A stretch of 64,000 nt of DNA, from the NCBI GenBank assembly GCA_948567375.1, contig OX419756.1:52590333-52654332 (forward strand), written 5' to 3'. Each line of letters opens with the position of its first letter. Within the stretch, counting starts at the first letter, position 1. The position numbers and the translations under genes were made by a program. Under the pieces are notes generated by a model, which did no database searches, had not been told where the DNA came from, and saw only the letters and a program-made list of their open reading frames with translations. Shown in pieces: positions 12,193-22,435 of this stretch. This stretch comes from Lunularia cruciata (taxonomy: Eukaryota; Streptophyta; Marchantiopsida; Lunulariales; Lunulariaceae).

Positions 12193-13640
12193 GCCGATAG
12201 ATAAAATAAAGGTCATTCAAAAATGGTGCACTCTAGAGGATCAGACTCAACTCAAGAGCTTCTTGGAGTTGATGTAGTTCTATCGTCAATTTGTTAAAGA
12301 CTTCTCCAGGGTGGCACAACCTCTAACGGCATTGCTTGGCAAGAGGAGAAAGTGGATGTGGGGATTCACACAAGAATTGGCCTTTTAGGAATTGAAAGAC
12401 ACATTATTACATGCACCAATCTTGAAATGGTATGACCCAAAACTTCCAATCAAGTTGGCTATGGATGCATCAAGCGTAGCAATGGGAGCAATCCTACAAC
12501 AAGAGTGACATGATGGATGGCACCATGTTGCATGTTTCTCTTGGAAGTTGTTACCAACAGAATGCAACTATCACACCAGCAGACAAGAAGAGTTGGTCAT
12601 TATCCTTGCAACCAGGCATTGGAAGCACTATCTTGGTGAGAAGACATTTGTAGTGGACACAAATCACAAACCTCTAGTCTACCTTGAGACACAGAAAGAT
12701 CTCTCTTATTGATAAATTTGATGGGTAGAGTGGGACAATGGTTCAACATGATGATCATGTATGTGGAAGGCAAGAGGCAACTTGTAGATGCATTCACCCA
12801 AATGCCTATGGCAAACAATTTGGTGGTAGAGGTAAAGATGAACCTTGAATTTTTGCCAAGAATGCTTGTTGTTACAAATATTGACCCATAGATTATAGGA
12901 GCTCAATCATCCACAAGTGTCACCAATACCTAAGGACTCATGTTTTGGGATGGCAGGTTATGGATCCCGGATGACAAGGACCTAAGGACCACCATCCTAG
13001 TAGAATGTCATGACTCTACCATTGCCAATCACATTGGAGTGGACAAAACCTTAGATGCAACAAAACACAATTATTATTGGCCCAAGATGAACAACAATGT
13101 GGTAGAGTACGATCAAAGCTACCTCCTTTGCAAACAAAATAAAGTGTCTAATCAAGCTCCCACATGACTCCTTCAACCCCTTCCTACTTTTATACACCAT
13201 TGGGAACATGTAAGCATGGATTTGGTTTGTGAATTGCCCAAGACTACTTCAGGATTTGACTACATCATCATCTTTGTTGATTGGCGTAGCAAAATGATCC
13301 ATGTACATCCTACCACCAAGGATATGACAACTCTCCAATTAGCTCAATTGTACTTAGATGTCATGTTTTCTCACCATGGCCTATCTTAGGTGCTCATCAC
13401 TAATAGGTGCACTCAATTCACTAGTTTGTTTTGGAGAATATTCTTTCATCTCTTTCAAAACCAAATTGGCCATGTCCATGCCTACCATCCACAGACTGAT
13501 GGTCAGATGGAGCGGGCTAATCATATTATTGAGGACATGCTCAAGGGCTTCACTCTAGAAGAGCAAGAAAGGTGGGACACCTTACTTCTACTAGTAGACT
13601 TTGCATACAACAATTTAGTAAATGCATCCACATAGGTCAC
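12193..13640 (+). pseudogene. Element A RNase H and integrase, right half
   Basis: Continues 6509-6613 after the B insertion. The thumb (KSFLELM, 12.2 kb) is followed by RNase H (IKLAMDASSVAMGAILQQE near 12450, TNHKPLVYLE near 12660), an integrase zinc finger (12.98-13.14 kb) and a core with LITNRCTQF (13390) and AYHPQTDGQMERANHI (about 13480). In-frame stops are frequent. Confidence 0.83.
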
Positions 13641-14069
13641 ACTATTCTTCCTAATGTATGGAGAACATCCCTTCACAACGTCAAGCTTGATGTAGATCTG
13701 CTTGGTGGATAGCAAGTTGGAGGTTGTCAACACTTTGTTTCTAGAATCCAACAAGGACTAGAGAGCACCAAAAACAAGTTGCAAATTGCTCAAAATTGAT
13801 AGAAACAATTTGTAGATGCACATCATCAACCACCTAGAGTTTGATGTGGGAGATCAAGTTTGGTTATCAACAACCAACCTCACATTAGTTGGCCCTTGGA
13901 AGCTCTGAACATGTTTTATTGGACCTTTTCTATACTTCATTGAATTGGCACAATAGACTACCACCTCAAACTACCAACTCACATGAAGATTCATCTAGTT
14001 TTCCATGTCTACTTATTATGCATCCCAACCAAAAAAATTTCCTTCCTTGTAGGAAACTTGACCTTGTCC

Positions 14070-14260
14070 ATCAGTCATTGATGACACAAAGGAGTATGAA
14101 GTTGAATGTATTCTCCAAAAGTGCATCCTTGTTACTCACCATCTACATGTGGAATACTTGGTACATTGGAAGAGTACCCCTTGTATGAGGCGACATGGGA
14201 TCTAGTAGCCAACTTGACCCATGCACTAGTGTTAGTGAAATCTTTTGAGCAACAACTTCA
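14070..14260 (+). pseudogene. Element A chromodomain-like C-terminus
   Basis: Reads DDTKEYEVECIL, then VEYLVHWKSTP; after a one- or two-base shift EATWDL and a helix follow. This fits a chromodomain fused to integrase just before the 3' LTR purine tract, making element A a chromovirus too. Confidence 0.65.
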
Positions 14261-14295
14261 CAACGAGGATATTATGTCTTAAAAGGAGGGAGGTT

Positions 14296-14861
14296 TGTAA
14301 GATCAATAGCTAGATAGATGATCTAGAGATGAAATTTGGTTTGGTGACATCTAGAATGATGTTTCACATGATAGAGAAAGTATATCAAATAGAGGTATCA
14401 CCAAAAGAGCACTTCTATTAATAGGGCAAAAGCCAAAATGGACCTAAAAACTTCAAAGGTAATTTTGGAGGCCTGAACGGATGAATTAGGCCTAAAAAAT
14501 ATGCACAATTCCCCCATCAAAGGTAAGGCTTCTCCTCCCTAGTTTGTCTCACCAAGAGCTTTCCCATGGTACCTCATCTATGTGAGTCTAAAATCCTTAT
14601 AGAAAAATTCCCTCCAATCAAAGCCTATTTGACCAACTAGATGGGACCAAGACCGATATGTCACCCATCCAAGCAAGTAATCTAAGGGTGGTGCTTGTTG
14701 ACAAGTCACCTATCCATGTACCTAATCCTATGGTGGAGCTTCATTAGAAGAGATTCTCTTTAGCTACATAATAAAGAGAAGGTGCTCCTTTGGGGCATCG
14801 AGAGTTTGAGTGTGGAATTCAAGTTTTCTCTATTGTGATTCTCTATCATTGGAATATGACA
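14296..14861 (+). repeat. 3' LTR of element A
   Basis: Begins TGTAAGATCAATAGC after the AAAAGGAGGGAGG tract and ends GGAATATGACA, followed by TAAAG. It pairs with 2255-2824. Confidence 0.9.
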
Positions 14862-15060
14862 TAAAGTACTAAAGACCTTTGCATGCACAATCATATCAAA
14901 GATTTCCTCTAGTGCAGACATTACATACCAATCAACCCTAGTCTTTATGTTGAAGGGACAATAATCTCCATCTATGTAGTTGCCATGCACATCCTTCTTG
15001 GTTGGCATCACTATAATTGAAGCATACTCTCCATGTGAAATCTCCGTCAAACTAATCTCA
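14862..15060 (-). pseudogene. D1 reverse transcriptase, N-terminal part
   Basis: Minus-strand EISHGEYASIIVMPTKKD and the following segment align with EISHGEYAS-type sequence of D2 at about 54.8-55.0 kb. It is the other side of the chromovirus A insertion point. Farther right (15.1-15.8 kb) the match to the D2 spacer 55.1-55.75 kb continues with many indels and no open frame. Confidence 0.75.
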
Positions 15061-15844
15061 AGAATGTTTCTACTTTAGCTTTGAATCAATGCTCTCTCTA
15101 TATGATTATATTTGTAGGGATGTTGAAAAACTAGTGTATCACTAGTTAGCTCAATCCAAATACCAAGTGCTTTTAGAGTACTCAAATCCTTTAAATTGAA
15201 CACAAAACAACTTGGGTACCTCCAAACTCTTTGTCTTTCCTCTCTTATAAGCTTAGGTCAAATGTTTGGCTCCCAAGCATTCTTTGTAACTGATGTAGGA
15301 GTGGAAAATGCATTGATTGGTTGCTACATTTGGCCTTTGGGAGTAGGAATGTCATGCTTGTAACTACTAAAGTTCCCAACATAAAAAAAAAACTACATTT
15401 TCTCTAGCTACAACTTCACACATCCTCTAGTTGCATTCCAAGTAGACCAAGTGTGTAACCAAGTAGACCATGCTCACCTTGATGTGCCCCAAGTAGACCA
15501 TTCTTGTAAGTAACCATTGGCTATGTCCCAAGAATACTATGCCCACTTGATCCATTGCTCCCAACATATGTTGGAATCATCTTGATAGGCATAGAGCTTG
15601 CAAGTGTTTGAGTGATAAGGCCTATCAAGCACATCCTATGTTGCTCCACCAATCTAAGGCTCACAATCTAGGTCAAATAGTTCAAGTCCATAACCTGATC
15701 GATGAGCCGTCCTGTCTCTCACTCATGATGAACCTTTGGTGAGAGACATGCTTAGATCTGAGAGATCTAACACTTGATGCTTGAATGCCTTTAACATTGC
15801 TAGAATAGCAATAATATTGATATCAAAACCCATCACCTACTGTT

Positions 15845-16456
15845 TGTAATGTTCCAAGGACAAGAGAACCCCCAAGAGAAATACAAGAGAAGACACATAA
15901 GAGAAATACAAGGCTTCATCTCTTGATATGCTCTTATGTTCCAAAGGAGTACCTTGTCTTTATTATATTAGCAAAGATGATCCACTCAAAGGAAGCTCAG
16001 TCCTTAGATCAATTATATGGATTGAAGATATATTTGCAAGCTCCACCCTTAGATTAGTTGTATAAATTGGTGACATGTTGATCCTTGTCCTATCTAGTTA
16101 GTCAAATAAGTTTGACCAAAGGGAATCTTTAGGAAATCTTCTTGTATGAAACTTAGAATAACATAGGTTAGGTACAATTGGAAAGCTCTCAATGAGACAA
16201 AAAAGAAAGAGAAGGATCCACCTTTCTCATTGAATGGAGAGACTTTTTTCATTTTTTGAGGCTTAATTCATCTATTTAGACCTCCAAAATTGGCTTTGAA
16301 GTTTTAAAGGTGTTTTTGATCTCTACCATATTAGTGGAAGTACTCTTTTGGTGACACTTCTATTTGATATACTTAGACCATCATATATAACATCTTTCCA
16401 GATATTACCAAGCCAATTTCCACCTCTAGATAATATGTCTAGCTAATGGTATTACA
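15845..16456 (-). repeat. Inverted solo LTR of family A
   Basis: The plus strand runs TGTAATGTTCC to GGTATTACA, the reverse complement of the family A LTR. It interrupts D1 between the reverse transcriptase spacer and the methyltransferase. The flanks (CTGTT and TTCTT) no longer show a perfect duplication. Confidence 0.8.
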
Positions 16457-17080
16457 TTCTTTCTAATCGGCATTATGATCTACACACTATTGTAATGGTG
16501 AATCCAAAACAAGTTTAAGACCTCCTTCTTAAAAATCATGTGAGCCTAGGAAACTCATCAACATGGGTAAAGTGGCTTTGGAATACTCAACAAGGTTCAT
16601 CATTGCCATAGATGACCTATCAACCACTACTACTATTTGAGTCTATTGCTTAACATCTAGAATATTATCAAATGTAAGATTGGCTAGCCATTGAATCCAT
16701 CCTATGCACATTGTAAACCCTCTCTAGGTAAGAGGTTTTTCCACCAAAGACAAAGATGATGAGCCTACAATCCAACTCTAGCTTCATCCAAACATACAAT
16801 TTGTCCCATCCAAAAATAACCTTGATGTGTACTTGCCACCACTCGTGTGCAAGAATCACCTATCAAAGATATGTTCTCCAAAATGTAGGCTAGAGAAATT
16901 GCTTATTGAGCTTCAAGATGTCATAATATATGTAATATCTTCCAAAACACAACAGAATATGGATCACATAGACCTTGGCAAACATGTATATATCCATAAT
17001 ATGGTCATCCAAAAATCACCAAATGAATGGGATTGTGAGCTTGCTTGTCTCTCACTTAAAATGAACCTCTAATGGTTATT
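16457..17080 (-). pseudogene. D1 DNA (cytosine-5) methyltransferase remnant
   Basis: The segment aligns with D2 at 55.75-56.35 kb on the minus strand. Recognisable are the region of motif VIII (16.7-16.8 kb) and the area around the proline-cysteine catalytic loop (about 16.95-17.03 kb), where the plus strand TGGTCATCCAAAAATCACC matches TGGCCATCCAAAAATCACC of D2. Stops and frameshifts abound. It is the second copy of the domain in this window, so the domain belongs to the family and is not a one-off capture in D2. Confidence 0.7.
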
Positions 17081-17165
17081 AAGGTAGTACTCCATGGACT
17101 AAGAAACCAAGGAATCCAAACTCCATCATCTTCCTCCAAGGCACTTCCAAGACTCAAGACATTGT

Positions 17166-17754
17166 TGTAATACCATTAGCTAGACAAATTATCTAAAGGC
17201 AGAAATTGGCTTGGTTATCTCTTTAGAGATGTTATATATAGTGGTCTAAGTAGATTAGATAGAGGTGTCCCAAAAAGAATACTTCCACTAATAAGGCAAA
17301 GGCCAAAAACACACTTAAAATTTTAGAGTAAATTTTAGAGGCCTAAACAAATGAATTAGGCCTCAAAAGATGGATAATTCCTTCCCTTCAAACAAAAAAG
17401 GCATTGCTTTGTACCCCCTTGCTTGTCTTATCAAGTGTTTTCCTATAGTACCTCACCCATACTATTTGAGCTTCCGACATGAAGATTCTATAAATCAAAC
17501 AAGTTTAACCAACCAAATAGGACAATGATATACATGACACCAACCCATGCAACTAATCTAAGAGTATAGCTTGATAATAAGCCACCAATCTATATACTTG
17601 ATCCAAGGGTGTAGCTCCCTTTAAGTGAATCTTCCTTGCTAGATAATAAAGACAAGATACCTCTTTGGGACATTGGAGTATTAAAGAATGAACCCTTGAA
17701 TTTTATTTCTTTTGTATTTTTCTCTTGGGTTTCTCCTATCCTCAAAATATTATA
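17166..17754 (+). repeat. Family A LTR, probably solo
   Basis: Starts TGTAATACCATTAGC and ends at an ATATTATA that corresponds to the usual ATATTACA. It lies at the right edge of D1, and AT-rich DNA follows. No internal region is attached. Confidence 0.75.
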
Positions 17755-19025
17755 ATTATTTACTAAAGAAATCAATGAGAGAAATAATTGCAAATAAAAA
17801 TATTATGAATACCTCCTCACCTCTAACTGATATACTTGTGAAAATATTTACACATAAATGTCATTAATTATCAAAATAGTTCAAGTTATTTAACTAAATA
17901 TCAAATAAAAATCTAAAAAAATATTCAACCACATGGGAATAATCACATGAGTAGATGGTCTTATCCTCACTTACCAATTAAATCAAGGATTATTTTATAC
18001 GAGCTATCATTGAATTTTAGAAAAATTTGTAGCAATAAATTTTGTGTGCCAAAAATTTTTCAACTTTCTTTTCAAAGTCAAATAATTAAAAATAATATCA
18101 AATAAATTTAATAGAAAATAAATTAAAGATATTAATTTTTATTTTATTAAGAGATAAAATTATTTTTATTTTAATTAACACTAACCTTAACTAATCATGA
18201 ATAATATAAAAATTTAGTTAAAGTCTATATAGATAATATTTCTCCACTATTTACAATACCAAATTTACTGTTAAGACTAATATATAAAATAATATAAAAA
18301 CATAGAGTCCACACTAGCTAAAAATTGAATGAGGCCTTTAAGACTGTTCCTAGAATTTCCGAAGAGTTGCGAGAGAGTTTTTAACTCCATATTTAACACA
18401 TGAATGTGGTGGCATTTTACAGGAGTGGATTAAAGTCAGTAAAAAATTACTGGCCACATCGAAACAACACCATATTACGGGATAACAGTATATAGTTTTC
18501 ACCTGTGAGGACTCGATTGAAACTCCATCATACCTATAAGATAGAAACCAGGGTTACTCTTACAAGCTCTTGGACTTGAATCTATTAGTTTTTCTTGGTG
18601 GTACACTTTATTTGATAATCTCATACAATACAATACTCGCATCATTCATTCCTATACGGTTTGTTGGAAATTACAATGTGACAAATATCATAATTGAAAG
18701 AAATCTAATTTGGGAGCGAGATCATTTACATTGCCAAACTGGCGCCAAAAGTTTTCAAGAACCTTCAGGCAAAACTTCAAAAGCTCAAAGCCTTTGGACT
18801 ATGCTGGAAGTAGCCGATTCCTCCAATCTGACGGTGCAGTTTAAAAGTTGCTCAAATGGCATGCACTATCACAATCATTAGGGATCCATAGGTGAACTGA
18901 ATCTCCTCTAAACTGTCAGATGAACCCATTTCAGGGCTCTTAGACGTCCGTCGCCCAGGGAACGGGCGAAAGGATTCGAATTTTCGCTCAAATGAGAGAT
19001 GGTACCAGTCATTAGTGTGAATCTA

Positions 19026-19056
19026 CGGCTTGATAGATGGGGTCTTCCCATCCTTC
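19026..19056 (+). repeat. Inverted repeat arm, partner of 20528-20554
   Basis: The 31-bp arm is the reverse complement of 20528-20554 except for a 4-bp insertion. The partner lies just beyond the end of the non-LTR open reading frame, so this may be the 3' end of another copy in the opposite orientation. Confidence 0.7.
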
Positions 19057-19336
19057 TTGTTATCCTAATCGGTCTCCGTTTACGTTAGTGGGGATGAAAG
19101 AGATGAGTAAATCCGCATCCATCCCAAAATGGATCGCGCTTTCTGATGCCAGGTTCACATTTTGTGATGAAAACGTAATTTTTTGTGCAAACTACTCATC
19201 TAGCTCCGTTATTCGAAATCCTGGTCGTCCTGTTCCCGGCAATGAGACTGGGTTAAATCGGGAAACAGAAAAAATATTGCAGAGGAAGACTTGATTTTCT
19301 TAATCGACTTTTGGCAGTCCACCAATTATTACTAGG

Positions 19337-19444
19337 GAAAATGGCGACCACCGCGTAGAACACGTGAAGGACCCATCAAGCTCAAGGTGTACAAAGGAGA
19401 GACAAAAGAGATAAACTCTTAACTAAACTCGATATGAGAAATTT
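19337..19444 (-). repeat. Direct copy of the 20.50-20.62 kb sequence
   Basis: Shares GGAGAGACAAAA, CCCATCAAGC and ATATGAGAAAT-type blocks with 20500-20620, in the same orientation, with an 8-bp deletion and substitutions. Probably the 3' end of another, truncated non-LTR copy. Confidence 0.5.
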
Positions 19445-20527
19445 GTTTTATTGCTCGGTCCACTTCTTATTTTCCTATTAAGAGTTGCCAATACCATGCT
19501 ATACTTCTCGGATATTAACTACTATGTTGGTTTTTTCAATCTCTTTCTTTTATATCTTTTTATTTTTATTCCGGGACCGGCAATCCAGCCAATCAATTGA
19601 CAATCAACCAATCAATTTCAATAAATGCTATTCTATCTATGCTTCTTTTGTTTTCGGTACAATCTCGCTTCTCTGTAAATCCTTATTGGAATCTTACCAA
19701 GATATGAATTTGAAATTAATTCAATATATTACATATGGATTTAATTTTAATATATATGATTATATAATGAATAATTAAATATAATTATATTATATTATAT
19801 TAAGATAATAAAATTATTTTTAATAAAAATATATAATATACTCTAATAATTAATTAATATGTATTTAATATAAATAACACTTTTTTTCTAGAACAATTAT
19901 TTTAGAACGAAAATTAGAGATTTACATATTTCAGTTAAATATTTTTCTCTTACATGAACTCATATGAATATTCAATAATGAATGCCTCATGTTAATGGAG
20001 TCAACACCGTGGATTAAAATCTCTTGTATATACAAAGATTTTTCTTGCATACAGTCTACTCTGTTTATAAGTTTATTGTATGAATATATAAATATTAAAA
20101 AGTATAAGTAGAAAGAAATCGTATTTACTCTCTATTGAAGATAAAACATAATTTTAAATTTTATTATGTAATTTAAACAAGTTTAAAAATAAAAATTAAA
20201 CATAATTATGAAAATAATTTGTACTATATGCGGTAGTGACAAAAATTTCCCACAAGAATAACATAGAAGTTTATAAAAGTATTCAAAAGCGAATTATCCT
20301 ACACCATCTCTTATTTAAATTACCAAAAGAACAGCAAAGTCACTTTTATCTTTCACTCTCTTTAGCATTTTTTCATTGTTATTGACAAAATTTGCTTTAC
20401 CATCAATATATTTGATGAAATATAATTCAGAATAATCTCCCATTTAAATAGTATAAATATATATGTTCCATAAATGGATTTGTCTGGCTATTCCCGAAAC
20501 GGAAAAAGGCAACCGCGTAGGAAAAAT

Positions 20528-20554
20528 GAAGGATGGGAAGACCCCATCAAGCCG
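20528..20554 (+). repeat. Inverted repeat arm, partner of 19026-19056
   Basis: 27-bp arm beginning GAAGGATGGGAAG. It lies 3' of the stop codon of the minus-strand non-LTR element, i.e. in its likely 3' untranslated region. Confidence 0.7.
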
Positions 20555-20586
20555 TACAAGGGAGAGACAAAAAAGGTAACATGGGG

Positions 20587-22435
20587 CTAAGCCCCAATAG
20601 AGTCTGTATGAGAAATCTGCACTACCGCACCTAAGATATCCGAGCTATGCAAGTAGTACGGGCTACACACAACTAGAGCATCCGAAGAAACATCACCTAA
20701 TGTGATTGCTCTCCTATGGATTGCACCAGCCACTGCCCTCTGTAGAGCAATGGACACACGCTGTCTAAAGTAAGCTACAAAGTATGAGAGTGAGAGTGGT
20801 ACCCCTTGATGCCTAACATGATAAGCTCTCACGCACTCCTTGACAAATGTATCAAATGCCGTGTCCATCGCTCCATATAACTCCAAGGCTAGAGGAACAA
20901 AGAGGTGACCTCGCTGCATGCCCCTATACTTGGAGACCTTGCGACCTGTTGCTGCACTCGCCGCCCATCCAGGGGATGGGTAATCACTCCCTCCAAAATT
21001 GTATCCCGCATAGGGTCCGTGACCACGACATCCGCTACTGTCACCTGATCATCTCGGACCAAGTATAAGTCTGCCCTGACACGTGTCGTCTGCAATGCAT
21101 ATGAACGCTCCCTCCAAGCTAAGTATCCACTCTCTCGTGCCATAGAAAACACTATGTCTCTAATGGCATCATGTGTAGCTATCCTCTGTCCTCCAAAAGG
21201 ACACCGTGTCATGTGGACCGCCGCTGCATCTAGTGTAGAACCACACTCACAAGTGAGTAGTGAAGATGTAGATGGGTGGACCAAACCTAGGCGAAACCTC
21301 ATCGCTGTAGAGAAAGTAGCCGGTGCGAGTCGGAAAGCCCTAATGCATGGTTGAGCTAGGATCCACGAGCCTGCATCCTTGCTGGAGCAAGAGCGTAGAA
21401 GTGCTCTAGTAGCCTGAGGAATGGACGAGTCAACTAAAAGAGAATGTAACGTATGCTCACACTGTCGCTCCATCAAGGAAGACTGTAGACCTCTAGTCCA
21501 ATCTGACGATAGTGAAGCAAACGATGGAAAGCCCTCTTGTGCTCGTGGGGATAGACTATCTCTCGTCTGCCGCAATAACACCTGGAGAAAAAAGGATCCT
21601 CCCTCCACCTCTATCACATAAGTCCCCAAAACCGGCCTATCAACAACCACAAAACGAGAGGCAAGTAGGGGTGCCGAGAGAGCCCAACTACCCAAAAATG
21701 CTATAGGTGCCATCTCCTCCATAGAAAGCAAGCCAACCCCACCACATGAGATCGGTAGAGCCGTCTGTCTACGTGCCAAATCCCCTGTCACACACTCAAA
21801 AGTCCCTGGTCCAATAATATCACCAAAGACTCCCATAATCCTCCTATCAAATGCTCTCAGACGGGATAAGAAGGCTGGTGAGGGGGGAACTATACGGATG
21901 AGGTAGGATGGTCGACGAGCAATACTGGAAGAGAGTATACCAAATGCCACATGCGGATCTCCTAGTAATGGAAGGTCATCCACATGGAGAACATCCTCTG
22001 CAAGGGCAGTGTCCAAGAAGCATGTGACGAAATCTTCCGATCCTACTGGCACTCCAAGAACACGAAGTCCATCTGTGGATGTGATACACCCCTCTAGAAG
22101 CTCAAGGTGGGGAGTGATACCTAAAGGGGACCATGCCCTACACTTTGACACCTTGACTCTCAAGCCTACTAGATGTAGCTCGGTAGTCAAGTAATCAAAA
22201 GCTTACCTAATCTGATCTATAGGGCCTATGATGTGTGTATCATTCGCCAATGAGGAAAATACATAACCTGACATGACCAAAGTAGTAAATAGGAGAGCTC
22301 TAAAGTGAACCATGGCAAATATGGGCTCCCCAAAAGATCTTCGTATCATGTACAAACAACTGACTCCAAGACGGTGACTCCCTCCGGTGAACCACCGTGC
22401 TTGTAGAAAAGGGAAGCATGAGAGCTATAAAAAAA
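20587..22435 (-). pseudogene. 3' half of a non-LTR retrotransposon: reverse transcriptase end plus restriction-like endonuclease
   Basis: Upstream of 22190, in the same frame, lies a reverse transcriptase palm with SLANDTHIIGP, where family members carry A-D-D, so the catalytic box is mutated; a stop (TAA) follows shortly after. 22190-20889 is open for 433 codons: thumb (GLRVKVSKCRAWSP, GLRVLGVPVGSEDF), then a zinc-binding CECG...H...C cluster near 21.2 kb and RADLYLVRDDQVTVADVVV, which fits the PD-D/E-x-K-type endonuclease of REL elements. A one-base shift near 20935 moves the frame; 20919-20587 then finishes the domain (F-V-P-L-A-L-E-L-Y-G). The 5' part, including any other domain, is missing. 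Assignment to a named clade is uncertain; the architecture points to a REL-type element rather than the APE-type L1 or RTE usual in plants. Confidence 0.8.

Larger units (their letters stand above)
2255..14861 (+). mobile_element. Family A Ty3/gypsy chromovirus, nested in D1 and split by element B
   Basis: LTRs at 2255-2824 (570 bp) and 14296-14861 (566 bp) are flanked by TAAAG at 2250-2254 and 14862-14866. A primer-binding site TGGTATCAAAGTAGG (2826-2840) resembles the 3' end of initiator tRNA-Met. A purine-rich tract, AAAAGGAGGGAGG (14281-14293), precedes the 3' LTR. The internal region runs gag, protease, reverse transcriptase, then (after the B insertion) RNase H, integrase and a chromodomain-like end. 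A family A LTR insertion at 3626-4349 and element B at 6614-12187 interrupt it. Many stops and frameshifts make it non-autonomous. Confidence 0.9.
90..17165 (-). mobile_element. D1: decayed Ty3/gypsy element with DNA methyltransferase, broken by nested insertions
   Basis: Five pieces (90-316, 1068-1337, 1690-2254, 14862-15844, 16457-about 17080) align in order with 53.7-56.3 kb of copy D2. Reading leftward they are methyltransferase, a spacer, reverse transcriptase and RNase H. The gaps are a family A LTR insertion (317-1067), a solo family B LTR (1338-1689), chromovirus A (2255-14861) and an inverted family A solo LTR (15845-16456). D1 is far more diverged than D2, AT-shifted and full of stops, so it is the oldest layer here. 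Integrase and the PHD end would lie left of the window. The right end is unclear: similarity to D2 fades after about 17,050, just before another family A LTR. No LTR of its own was recognised. Confidence 0.75.
17755..20480. other. AT-rich intergenic DNA without a recognised gene
   Basis: Most of it is very AT-rich (17.8-18.3 and 19.7-20.45 kb). Around 18.3-19.3 kb composition is more balanced, with short open stretches (18570-18881 and 19037-19294) that match nothing I know. Small repeats shared with the 3' end of the non-LTR element at 20.5 kb are noted separately. Confidence 0.5.

Noticed and set aside
16827..17072. 81-codon plus-strand open frame
   Set aside because: It is antisense to the decayed methyltransferase of D1; no similarity of its own.
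18570..19294. Two plus-strand open frames of 103 and 85 codons as possible host genes
   Set aside because: No recognisable motif, no splice context, and surroundings of decayed repeats; not supported.
20847..21706. Plus-strand frames in the non-LTR block
   Set aside because: Opposite to a 433-codon minus-strand frame with clear reverse transcriptase and endonuclease motifs.
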